This document shows, piece after piece, positions 18,719 through 28,133 of a stretch of DNA of 36,115 nt (position 1 is its first letter; each line of letters opens with the position of its first letter). The notes beneath the pieces are model-generated. The model did not search any database. It saw nothing but the letters and a program-made list of their open reading frames with translations, and was not told the origin of the DNA. The translations under genes were made by a program, and so were the position numbers. The DNA is from an uncultured Clostridia bacterium (lineage in GTDB: Bacteria > Bacillota > Clostridia > TANB77 > CAG-508). The stretch lies in the NCBI GenBank assembly GCA_947596225.1, contig CANQEX010000008.1, positions 1 to 36,115 on the forward strand. Direction: 5' to 3'.

Positions 18719-19930
18719 TTAACGTGTAATTTTCTCTTCTACTTCTTTTTTAGCATCATTTAAATCAGTTACTACTATTTTTATTGTATTTTCACCTTCT
18801 TCTAGTGGAATTTCATCGATTGAAGTTTCTTTCATATTTTCTTCTAGCAAAGTTACAATATAGTCCATACCATTTACATTTAATTTTAATTCTTTTATTC
18901 CAGCTTCTGTTTTTATTTTTGCAACAGCTACTTCTGGTTTGTCTGCTGATTTTTCTATTGAAACATCTATCTGTGCTTCATCTTGTTTAATTTCTTCTTC
19001 AGCTTCTGTTTTTGTATTATCTACACTAACTGCTTTTACTTTTATTGTATTAGTTCCTTCAACAAGATAATCTTCTGTTACTTGTATTGTAACTTCTTTA
19101 GAATCATCAGGATTTATATTATCTACAACATAATCTTTACCATTTATTGTTAAAGTAATTTCTTTTATTCCATTTTCATGTTTACAAACAACTTCTGCTG
19201 ATTTTTTATCTGCTGCAATAGTTATTAATACCTCAGGTTTTGTAACACCTGTAAAAGAAGCTTCTTCGTGTGTTGTATTACTATTTTTATCAACTGCTAT
19301 AACATATAAATCATTTTGACCTTTTAAAACATCTATTTCAAATTCTATTTTTCCTTTATTATCAGATACATCAACTCTTTCTTCTTCACCATCATTCCAT
19401 CTATAAGTAACATAGTCTATTGCTGTTTCATCTTCTGCAGATATTTTTATTTTTGCTTCAGTAGTAGGTGTTACTGTAATTACAGGAGCAACTTTGTCTT
19501 CTCCATTTTGTGATGTTATTTCTTTTTCAAAAGTTGTTTCATATCCATCTACATCAATTACTTTTACAAGTAAATTATGTGTTCCTACAAGAAGTGTTAC
19601 ATCTGCTTCCATAGATGATTCGCCATTTCCTTTTATACTACTTTCTCTTCCTGAATCCCAACTATATGCTATTTTTTCAATAGCTTTATCGTGACTTACT
19701 TTTATTTTTGCTGTAGTTTCTTCTTGTTCAAGAGTTATTTTTGCTTCAGTATGGTTTTGAGATGCATTAGCATTATTCTTATTATTTTTATACATACCAT
19801 ATGCTCCACCTATAAGTAAACATATAGCAAAAATTGCAAGTATTATAGAAAAAACAGTAACTACTTTACTTGATTTTGCTTTTCCATTTCCAGAATTTTT
19901 ATTTGGATTATAATCTAATATTTGATTCAT
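18719..19930 (-). CDS. Membrane-anchored protein with four Ig-like beta-sandwich repeats
   Basis: N-terminal TM VVTVFSIILAIFAICLLIGGAYGMY; repeated pattern IKVSHDKAIEKIAYSWDSG / IKISAEDETAIDYVTYRWNDG / AEVVCKHENGIKEITLTINGKDYVV / AVAKIKTEAGIKELKLNVNGMDYIV. Confidence 0.85.
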   Translation of the reverse strand: MNQILDYNPNKNSGNGKAKSSKVVTVFSIILAIFAICLLIGGAYGMYKNNKNNANASQNHTEAKITLEQEETTAKIKVSHDKAIEKIAYSWDSGRESSIKGNGESSMEADVTLLVGTHNLLVKVIDVDGYETTFEKEITSQNGEDKVAPVITVTPTTEAKIKISAEDETAIDYVTYRWNDGEEERVDVSDNKGKIEFEIDVLKGQNDLYVIAVDKNSNTTHEEASFTGVTKPEVLITIAADKKSAEVVCKHENGIKEITLTINGKDYVVDNINPDDSKEVTIQVTEDYLVEGTNTIKVKAVSVDNTKTEAEEEIKQDEAQIDVSIEKSADKPEVAVAKIKTEAGIKELKLNVNGMDYIVTLLEENMKETSIDEIPLEEGENTIKIVVTDLNDAKKEVEEKITR

Positions 19931-20034
19931 TTGTGCATCTCCTCAATAATCTTTTTTATTTCAAGTTAAATTATATCATATTGATTTTTTGTTGTAAACA
20001 CAAAAAATTACCTTTTTATACAAATTTTATATAT

Positions 20035-20069
20035 AAAAAAATAGACTTTGCAACCAAAGCCTATTTTTT
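20035..20069 (-). terminator. Intrinsic terminator downstream of thioester adhesin
   Basis: AAAAAATAGaCTTTG-CAAC-CAAAGcCTATTTTTT hairpin. Confidence 0.85.
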
Positions 20070-20076
20070 ATATTAC

Positions 20077-23000
20077 TTATAATACATATTTCTTAATTAA
20101 AATAATTCCTGTAGCCATTATTACAAGTACTGTAGTTGTTAAAGTTATATATGTTGGTACTGTACCTGTTGATATTGTTACTACTACTGGAGCATTATCT
20201 ATATCATCTTCATCAAGAACTCTGTTATTTGGAGTCGAATCAATGTCTGGTGTATCACTATCATTTCTATCATCACTAATTTCTGCTACATTTATTTTTG
20301 TACCAAAGTTGTTTTCTCCATTAATCCATTTTAATACTATTTGAACAGATGCTGATTGACCTGGCTCTAATCTAGTATTAGATAATGCATTTGTTGTAAC
20401 TACATTAGAAGAAACTTGTGTCCATTGTTTATTTTCTTCAGGTAAAAATTCTAATCCTTCTGGGATATAATCAGTAATTTCATCTGCATATCCAGCAATT
20501 TCACCTTCATTTGTAATAGTTATATTATAAACAAATTTTATAATAGTTGAATCTATTCTTTTTCTATGAACTTCAACTTTTTGTAATCCATCTGTACTAG
20601 AAACAGATATTTCTCTAGTTGCTCCATTTTCTGTTACTATTATTTTAACTAAATCTTTTTGTAAATTTAAATCAAAGTATTTAACATATACATTTTCATC
20701 ATCTATATCATCTTCATTTTCTTTATCATTTCCTGGAGTTGAATCAACATCTTCAACTGGGTTTCCATTTTCATCTTCATCATCTGTTATTTCTGCTATA
20801 TTTTTTATAATTCTTTCTTGATTATCAACTTCACTTTCAACAACTTTAAAAGCTATTTGAAGATCTCTATAGTCTGGATTTGCATTTTCAGGATCATTAC
20901 TTATTTCTGCATTTGCATCAAACGCTTTAAGTAAATTATCTTCATTTCTTGCTTCAGATTTTTCTTTTGATAAATAATCTGTTTTTACTTTTACAGCTTG
21001 TTTTAAATCTGTTGTTTCATTTCCATTACTATCATATAATTTCCAATCATATTTTTTATTTATTTCATTATCTAATAAAAATTCTAATCCTTTTGGTAAA
21101 TTATCTGATACTTCTTTAGCATATCCTGAAATATTACCTTCATTATAAACTCTTATTGTATATGTTATTATATTTCCATTTTCAACTTTTAAAGGATCCT
21201 TTGCACCAGCTTTTGCAGAAAATTGAATATTTCCTTCAGAATCAACTACAACTGATGGTTCTCTATCAGTAATATCTTGATCTTCAACTTTTGAAATAAA
21301 TTTTTTCAAACTTAAATCAAATTCTTTTGGTTCAGTAGTTAAATCTTCATAATCATCATCATCTTGATCTTGATTATCTCCTGGATATTTATCTGGGTCT
21401 ACTGAGTCTGGCTCAGAATCTATATCTGTTATATCTTTTTTATTTTCATCAGAATCTTTTGTTACTTCTGCAATATTTCTAAAATTACTATTAGTAATAG
21501 TATCTGCTAATACTATACATGTTATTTGAATATCTTTATAATCTAATTCTTCTCCTGTTTTCTTGTCAAAGCCTTTAAGTAAATTCTTGTTGTCTACTTC
21601 TGATGACTTTAATTTTGTTGAAGTAATCTTTGTTGGTCCTACTACTACATCTACTTCATCTAAATTTTTTATACCATTAAAATCATCTACTGATAAGTTA
21701 TTTTTTCCACCCTCTATTGTACTTAGTTTTACAGTTTCTGCATCTTCTGATATTAACCAGTAATTATCCAAATTTGTAGTATAATCTACTAAAAATCCTA
21801 AACCTTGTGGTATGTAATCAGCTACTTCCTCAGCATATCCATCTAGTTCACCTTCGTTATAAACTCTTATTGTATATGTTACTATATCACCTTTTTCTAC
21901 AACAACTGGTGTTTTTCTAGTTGTATATGTTGCATCTGTTCCTCCATTCTTTAAGTTTGTTACATCTACTTTTGGTTCTCTGCTAGGATTTGGAGCTGTT
22001 TTATTTACTCTTGTTATAAATTTCTTTAAACTTAAATCAAATGGCTTTCCTTTAACTTCTACTTTTTCAAAGTCATCATCATCTTCTCTACCTTTATAGT
22101 AATAATCTTCATCTGATAAGTCTTTTGAATTATTAGTATTATCTCCCTTATAATCTGATGCGTCATAATCATTTTCAACATAATCATTATTTCCTGGAAT
22201 AGAATCTCTATCATCTACTCCATCTTCTTTTATTTCAGCTACATTAGTTAATACAGAAGATACTAAAGCATCATCTGCTATTTTACATTCTATTTGTACA
22301 TAATCACTATGTAATGTTTCATCATTTTCTTTATCAAATTTTTGTATTAGATGATCTGATAAATAGTTACTTAAATAAACATTTCTTTTTTCACCTTCTG
22401 TAACTAACTGCCATCCATATGTTCTATTTATTTCACTTTCTTCATCATATTCTAAACCTTTTGGTAAGGCATCAACAATTACTGTTCCTTCTGCATCTAC
22501 ATCAGATTCATTATATACTCTTATTTCATATACTACTTTATCTCCTATTGATACCTTTACTGGATCTTTAGCATGTTTATATTCTGCAGTTTCACTTGTT
22601 CCTTCTTTTAATCCTGTAACATCAACTACTGGTTGTCTGTTTACAGTTTCATTATTAACTTTTACTATATATTTTCTTAAAGCTAAATCTGCTTCAGGTC
22701 TATCTTCTACTGGATATCCTTTATCTACTTTATGAGGTGTTTTTTCTCTAGTTAGTAATGTTACTGGTTGATATACGTCACCTTCTTCACCACCTGTTTT
22801 AATCCAAAGTGATGCTTCTGTTTCATAACTTGCATATGAAATTTCTAAAGTTACATTTGTTATAGTTTTATTTGATTCAGGTAGGTATATATAATATTGT
22901 TGATCAAAAATTTCATCTATATTTTTATTTGTAAAATCTTCTTCACCTTCAATATATATTTTATAATCTTGTTTAGATATTTCACTATTGTTTTGATCTA

Positions 23001-23931
23001 ATAATTTTATAGAATACTCTGTAGGAGTAGCTGTTCCTTTATTAACTTTAAATGGACCTACTACATAATATCCTTCTCTTTCAATAGGATTTCCTTGTAC
23101 TGTTTCTCCCATTGTTGGATAAGTAACATTATTATTAACTCCCGCTTTGGCTGAATTTACTAAATATTTAAATAAGTAATCTGCCATTTGTTGTCTTTCT
23201 TCATACCCTAAATCATTATAAGATTGATCTTGATTTGGTTTTTCTAAAGTTGTTAGTCTTACTGCTGGTAATTGTTCTACATTATATTTACTTGTATCAT
23301 TATTTGTAAAATACCAAATTGCATATTGTTGAACAACATCTATATCATCATCTGTTAAAAATGCTTTTACAGTTTCTAAATCTCCATCATAACCAGCAAA
23401 GGCTTTTGTTAAATAATCATCTTTTTGTTCTGGTGATTGTTTACTTAAATACATATTATCAACTAACCACATTAAAGCTCTATAGTTTGAAGTCCATTTG
23501 CTTTCATCTTGCGAATATTCAGCACTTAAATGTAATGCTTTTACATTTGCATTTGTAGGATCTTTTAAATCAGCAACTTTTGAGTATTGTAAACTATCTT
23601 GCCCTACATTAGTTACACCAGGAAATTGTTTTTCAGCATTTAAACAATAAAACATATTTGAATATTCATAATCATCTTTTACAATTATTTTGTAAACTTT
23701 TGTTTCTCCTACTGTATAACCATGTGGCTTGGTATCATAAAATTGTTCTTGATCTTCAGTCAATGTTCCACTAGACTCTTCTCCACCTTGGTGCATACGT
23801 TGAATTTGTAATTCTGCTGTAGTATCATCTTGAGTTAATGCCACAGCAAGCACTGTTGATGTGTAAGGCATTATTAATACTAATATACACATCAATATAA
23901 GAATAATTTTTGAAACTTTTTTTCCAATCAT
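20077..23931 (-). CDS. Thioester-domain (TED/TQXA-like) surface adhesin with repeated isopeptide-type stalk domains
   Basis: Signal peptide; FYCLNAEKQFPG (candidate thioester Cys) and VVQQYAIWYFTN (candidate thioester Gln, TQxAIWxFT-like); repeats beginning FDLSLKKFI and ending NIAEI; C-terminal TISTG + hydrophobic helix + KKYVL. Confidence 0.87.
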   Translation of the reverse strand: MIGKKVSKIILILMCILVLIMPYTSTVLAVALTQDDTTAELQIQRMHQGGEESSGTLTEDQEQFYDTKPHGYTVGETKVYKIIVKDDYEYSNMFYCLNAEKQFPGVTNVGQDSLQYSKVADLKDPTNANVKALHLSAEYSQDESKWTSNYRALMWLVDNMYLSKQSPEQKDDYLTKAFAGYDGDLETVKAFLTDDDIDVVQQYAIWYFTNNDTSKYNVEQLPAVRLTTLEKPNQDQSYNDLGYEERQQMADYLFKYLVNSAKAGVNNNVTYPTMGETVQGNPIEREGYYVVGPFKVNKGTATPTEYSIKLLDQNNSEISKQDYKIYIEGEEDFTNKNIDEIFDQQYYIYLPESNKTITNVTLEISYASYETEASLWIKTGGEEGDVYQPVTLLTREKTPHKVDKGYPVEDRPEADLALRKYIVKVNNETVNRQPVVDVTGLKEGTSETAEYKHAKDPVKVSIGDKVVYEIRVYNESDVDAEGTVIVDALPKGLEYDEESEINRTYGWQLVTEGEKRNVYLSNYLSDHLIQKFDKENDETLHSDYVQIECKIADDALVSSVLTNVAEIKEDGVDDRDSIPGNNDYVENDYDASDYKGDNTNNSKDLSDEDYYYKGREDDDDFEKVEVKGKPFDLSLKKFITRVNKTAPNPSREPKVDVTNLKNGGTDATYTTRKTPVVVEKGDIVTYTIRVYNEGELDGYAEEVADYIPQGLGFLVDYTTNLDNYWLISEDAETVKLSTIEGGKNNLSVDDFNGIKNLDEVDVVVGPTKITSTKLKSSEVDNKNLLKGFDKKTGEELDYKDIQITCIVLADTITNSNFRNIAEVTKDSDENKKDITDIDSEPDSVDPDKYPGDNQDQDDDDYEDLTTEPKEFDLSLKKFISKVEDQDITDREPSVVVDSEGNIQFSAKAGAKDPLKVENGNIITYTIRVYNEGNISGYAKEVSDNLPKGLEFLLDNEINKKYDWKLYDSNGNETTDLKQAVKVKTDYLSKEKSEARNEDNLLKAFDANAEISNDPENANPDYRDLQIAFKVVESEVDNQERIIKNIAEITDDEDENGNPVEDVDSTPGNDKENEDDIDDENVYVKYFDLNLQKDLVKIIVTENGATREISVSSTDGLQKVEVHRKRIDSTIIKFVYNITITNEGEIAGYADEITDYIPEGLEFLPEENKQWTQVSSNVVTTNALSNTRLEPGQSASVQIVLKWINGENNFGTKINVAEISDDRNDSDTPDIDSTPNNRVLDEDDIDNAPVVVTISTGTVPTYITLTTTVLVIMATGIILIKKYVL

Positions 23932-24246
23932 AAAATTCTACCTTCCTTAATATTTTTAAATATTTTTACATAGATACAATATTATATAATATATTTTAAC
24001 TCTAATATTTTTTATGTCAATAATATTTAATATTGTAATATTCACATTTCCCTAGAGTAATCAATTATACATAGTTCATATCAATTATATTACATTTTTA
24101 TCACAAAATCAATAGATTTATGTAAATTTTATTGCTTTTTATTAGTATTTTAAGCTTTTTATAAAAATTATTATCCTTTTTATTAGAATATATATTTTTA
24201 TCTTACATACACTTTTAAAAGAAATATTATGGAAGGAATATATATA

Positions 24247-25455
24247 ATGAAAAGAATAATTATATTTTTTTGTTTAACTATATTATTTACAAATATTACT
24301 TATGCTGATGATTTATTAGATTTTGAAGAAATAAATGAATATAATTTTCAAGAAACTTCATCTAATTCTAGTAATGAGCCTGTAACAAATTCTAAAAATA
24401 TTGTTGTTATTGATAGAAAAACTTTAAATATTCTTTATGAAAAAAATGCTTATAATAAAGTTCCAATGGCATCAACTACAAAAATTATGACATGTATTAT
24501 TGCTTTAGAAAATTCTAAAACAAATGAAATTGTCACTGTATCATCAAAAGCTGCTTCTGTAACTGGTTCTACCCTTGGCTTAATAACAGATATGAAAATT
24601 TCTATGGGAGATTTACTTTATGGTTTAATGTTACGTTCTGGAAACGATTGTGCAGTTGCTATAGCAGAACATATTAGTGGCTCTATTGAAAATTTTTCTA
24701 TATTAATGAACAAAAAAGCAAAAGAATTAGGTTTAACTAATACTAATTTTGTAACACCTCATGGATTAGATGATTCAAATCATTATACAACTGCATATGA
24801 ATTGGCATTATTAACAAACTATGCTCTAAAAAATGATACATTTAGACAAATAGTTGGAACAAAAGCTACTAATATTTTATTCAATGGATACACTAGAACA
24901 ATTTCAAACACTAATGAATTATTAGGAAATTTAAATGGTGTTTATGGAGTAAAAACAGGTTTTACTTTTGAAGCTGGACGTTGTCTAGTTTCTGCTTGTA
25001 AAAGAAATGATTTAGATATAATTGTTGTAGTTTTAGGAGCAGATACTAAAAAATATAGAACTCAAGATAGTTCAAATTTAATTAATTATGTTTTCAATAC
25101 ATATAAATATGTAGATATTTCATCAACTATAAATAAAGCTTTTTCGGATTATATTTCCTATTTTGAAAATAATTATTATTTAGAAAAAACTACTACTTCT
25201 CCTATTTTAAAACTTGAAAATTTAGATAATTATTTATTTCCACTTTCAAATGATATTAATTTAAAAACTAAAATATATATTAATAATAAATTTAATTATA
25301 ATATGAAAGAAGGCTCAAAAGTTGGAACTTTATACTTATATAATAAAGATAATTTATTATGTAGTAACAATATTATTATTGAAAATAAATTGATAAGAAA
25401 TGATTGGAAATATTATTTTATAAAAATACTTAAAGATTTTAATTATATATTATAA
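24247..25455 (+). CDS. D-alanyl-D-alanine carboxypeptidase (S11, DacF-like); start moved from 24229 to ATG 24247
   Basis: Signal peptide MKRIIIFFCLTILFTNITYADD; PMASTTKIMT (SxxK), RSGNDCA (SxN), GVKTGFTFEAGRC (KTG); GGAAGGA RBS before 24247. Confidence 0.95.
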   Translation: MKRIIIFFCLTILFTNITYADDLLDFEEINEYNFQETSSNSSNEPVTNSKNIVVIDRKTLNILYEKNAYNKVPMASTTKIMTCIIALENSKTNEIVTVSSKAASVTGSTLGLITDMKISMGDLLYGLMLRSGNDCAVAIAEHISGSIENFSILMNKKAKELGLTNTNFVTPHGLDDSNHYTTAYELALLTNYALKNDTFRQIVGTKATNILFNGYTRTISNTNELLGNLNGVYGVKTGFTFEAGRCLVSACKRNDLDIIVVVLGADTKKYRTQDSSNLINYVFNTYKYVDISSTINKAFSDYISYFENNYYLEKTTTSPILKLENLDNYLFPLSNDINLKTKIYINNKFNYNMKEGSKVGTLYLYNKDNLLCSNNIIIENKLIRNDWKYYFIKILKDFNYIL

Positions 25456-25474
25456 AGACAAAATAAAAAAAGTG

Positions 25475-25508
25475 TGCTATAATGAATTTTGAAAAATTTT
25501 CATTATAG
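25475..25508 (+). promoter_or_regulatory. Extended -10 promoter overlapped by a 10-bp inverted repeat
   Basis: TGCTATAAT extended -10 inside CTATAATGAA (25477-25486) ... TTCATTATAG (25499-25508). Confidence 0.55.
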
Positions 25509-25518
25509 GAGGTCTTCC

Positions 25519-27327
25519 TTGAATATAGTAATTAATTTAATAAAAATGGTAGGTGGATTAGTTTTACTGATATATGGAATGGGTATATTAAGTACAAATC
25601 TAAAAAAACTTGCTGGTGAAAAATTAAAATACATACTAAAAAAAGCTACAAATAACGTTTTTAAAGGAATTATAACTGGAATTATAATTACAGTTGCAGT
25701 ACAAAGTTCTGCTATTGTAACTGTAATGGTTGTTGGATTTGTTAATGCAGAAATATTAAAATTAAGAAATGCAATACCAATAATTATGGGAGCCAATATA
25801 GGTACAACAATAACCGCACAAATACTAAGACTTGCTAGTTTAGAAGGAAATGGTATATTTACTTTATTAAGTCCTACAGTATTAGCTTCAATATTTTTAA
25901 TAATAGGTTTTATTTTATTAGAAATTAAGAAAAAACAAAAATTAAAAGATATTGGAGAATTATTAATAGGAATTGGTTTGCTTTTCACTGGTCTAACAAC
26001 TATGGTAAGTATGGCAAGTGGTTTTAGCGATATTCCAATATTTACTCAAATATTAAGTAAATTATCAAATCCATTACTTGGTATTTTAGCTGGAGCTATT
26101 ATTACAGCAATAGTTCAAAGTTCTGCTGCAACTGTTGGAATTTTACAAGCAATATCTCAATCAGGTATTATTACATATGCAAGTACTATACCAGTAATAC
26201 TTGGTCAAAATATTGGTACTTGTTTTACTTCAATATTATCTAGTATCGGTGCATCAAAAAATGCAAAAAGAGTTGCTGCTGTACATTTATTCTTTAATCT
26301 TATTGGATCTATAATATTTATGATAGTAATTTATACATACCAATCTCTTGTAGGTTTTAGTTTTTGGAATAATTCAATTGATATGGGTGGAATAGCAAAT
26401 TTCCATTTAATTTTTAATGTTGTATGTACTATTTTACTTTTGCCTTGTACAAAACTACTTGAAAAACTTGCAACTTTAGCAGTAAGAGATACTAAAATCG
26501 ATGAAAGTGATGAAGATTCTAGTGAATATCTATCAATATTAAATTCATTAGATGAAAGAATAATAAACATCCCTAGTGTAGCAATTTCTAATATTTTAGA
26601 AGTTATATCAAAAATGGCTGAATTAACTCAAAAAAATTTCAAAAAATCTATAAAATTATTAAATAACTTTGATACAAAAAAATTAGAACATATGAAAGAA
26701 AGAGAAGATATTATTGACAAAATGGATATTGCTATTGCAAACTTTTTAGTAAAAATAGGTAATCTCGAACTTACAGAACAAGAAAATAAATCAGTTACAA
26801 CTTTATTAAAAATTGAATCAGAATTTGAAAAAATAGGTGACTATACTTATGCATTATCAAAATTGATTGAAGATATGAATAATAAAAATATTAAATTTTC
26901 AGAAACCGCAAACAATGAATTATATTTAATTTATTCTATTGTAGAAGATATTTTAAATAATACCTCAAATGTTTTAGAAAAAGATCCTTCAAATATTATA
27001 ATTGATGTACAAGCTCTAAAAGAAATATCTGAAATGTATAGAGAAAAATTTAAAAAACAACATATTGAAAGATTAAAAAATGGAAAATGTTCTGTTGATA
27101 CAGGAATATCTTTCATTGAAATACTTTCAGCTTATGAAAAAATTGTAGATCACTGCTTAAATATTTCAATAGAATTTTCTAATTATAAATCTAACCAACA
27201 GTATATTACAAAACATGAATATCTTAATAATTTATATTTAGAACATGGTGAAGATTTAAAATCAAAACTTAATACTTTCTCACATAAATATGAAGCATTA
27301 GTTGATGATAATAAAGTTAAAATATAA
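25519..27327 (+). CDS. Na/Pi cotransporter family protein with C-terminal PhoU-like domain (TTG start)
   Basis: AVQSSAIVTVMVVGFVNA...GANIGTTITAQ ... AIVQSSAATVGILQAIS...GQNIGTCFTS duplicated QSSA motifs; helical PhoU-like C-terminus; AGGAGG 6 nt before TTG 25519. Confidence 0.95.
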   Translation: MNIVINLIKMVGGLVLLIYGMGILSTNLKKLAGEKLKYILKKATNNVFKGIITGIIITVAVQSSAIVTVMVVGFVNAEILKLRNAIPIIMGANIGTTITAQILRLASLEGNGIFTLLSPTVLASIFLIIGFILLEIKKKQKLKDIGELLIGIGLLFTGLTTMVSMASGFSDIPIFTQILSKLSNPLLGILAGAIITAIVQSSAATVGILQAISQSGIITYASTIPVILGQNIGTCFTSILSSIGASKNAKRVAAVHLFFNLIGSIIFMIVIYTYQSLVGFSFWNNSIDMGGIANFHLIFNVVCTILLLPCTKLLEKLATLAVRDTKIDESDEDSSEYLSILNSLDERIINIPSVAISNILEVISKMAELTQKNFKKSIKLLNNFDTKKLEHMKEREDIIDKMDIAIANFLVKIGNLELTEQENKSVTTLLKIESEFEKIGDYTYALSKLIEDMNNKNIKFSETANNELYLIYSIVEDILNNTSNVLEKDPSNIIIDVQALKEISEMYREKFKKQHIERLKNGKCSVDTGISFIEILSAYEKIVDHCLNISIEFSNYKSNQQYITKHEYLNNLYLEHGEDLKSKLNTFSHKYEALVDDNKVKI

Positions 27328-27353
27328 TGTTTAAAGTCAAAAAAACTGGATAT

Positions 27354-27386
27354 AATCTCCTTAGCTTATTTCTAAGGAGGTTTTTT
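27354..27386 (+). promoter_or_regulatory. Terminator-like hairpin with SD sequence in right arm
   Basis: AATCTCCTTAG-CTTATTT-CTAAGGAGGTT followed by TTTT; AAGGAGG is the SD of ATG 27387. Confidence 0.7.
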
Positions 27387-28133
27387 ATGAAAAATTTTAT
27401 ATTTAAAAATAAACTTGTAATAATACTTAGTTTCATAATTCTTGTATTAATTGTGAGTCTTTTTGCAACATGTTTTGGTATGGAAGAATACACTCCAACC
27501 GAATATTCTTTAGGAATTGTTAATACAGATTATTTAAATATGCGTACTGGAGCTGGAATTAATTTTAATTCTATAACACTTTTAAACAAAAACGAGTATG
27601 TAAGAATTTTTGGAAAAATAAATGAATGGTATATTGTTCAAAATGAAAAAAATCAAATAGGTGCTGTTAACACCAAATATATAACTCCTGCTCAAGAAGA
27701 AAAAACTGCTACAACAAATACAGAAATTATTGAAGATACAAATACAAATTTAACTACTAATGAATTAGAACTTTTATCATTAATTAATAATGAAAGAGGT
27801 AAAAATAATTTACCTAATTTAGAAGTAGACGAAAAATTACAAAATGTAGCTAGATTAAAAGCAACAGACTTAGCTGAAAACAGCTACTTTTCTCATATTT
27901 CACCAACCTATGGAACACCTTTTGATATGTTAAAAACAAACCAAATTTCTTATAAAACAGCTAGTGAAAACATAGCTGGAAATTCTAGTATAAAAGGAGC
28001 GTTTGAAAGTTGGATGAATTCAGATTCACATAAAAAGAATATTTTAAGCACTAATTATAATTATACCGGAATTGCTGTTGTAGATAGTATTGCTTATGGT
28101 AAAATAATTGTGCAATTTTTTATAGGAAAATAA
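27387..28133 (+). CDS. SH3b + CAP/SCP-domain secreted protein
   Basis: TM/signal helix; VNTDYLNMRTGAGINFNSITLLNKNEYV (SH3b); LLSLINNERGKNNLPNLEVDEKLQNVARLKATDLAENSYFSHISPTYGTPFDML...ASENIAG...FESWMNSDSHKKNILSTNYNYTGIAVV (CAP). Confidence 0.95.
   Translation: MKNFIFKNKLVIILSFIILVLIVSLFATCFGMEEYTPTEYSLGIVNTDYLNMRTGAGINFNSITLLNKNEYVRIFGKINEWYIVQNEKNQIGAVNTKYITPAQEEKTATTNTEIIEDTNTNLTTNELELLSLINNERGKNNLPNLEVDEKLQNVARLKATDLAENSYFSHISPTYGTPFDMLKTNQISYKTASENIAGNSSIKGAFESWMNSDSHKKNILSTNYNYTGIAVVDSIAYGKIIVQFFIGK

Noticed and set aside
20650-22700. Four repeat units in the adhesin as a DNA repeat or CRISPR-like array
   Set aside because: Similarity is at protein level, units are ~200-250 aa and diverged in DNA; domain duplication, not an array.
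23932-24228. c-di-GMP riboswitch upstream of the adhesin
   Set aside because: I looked for GEMM-type conserved motifs in the AT-rich intergenic region and could not see them; a covariance search would be decisive.
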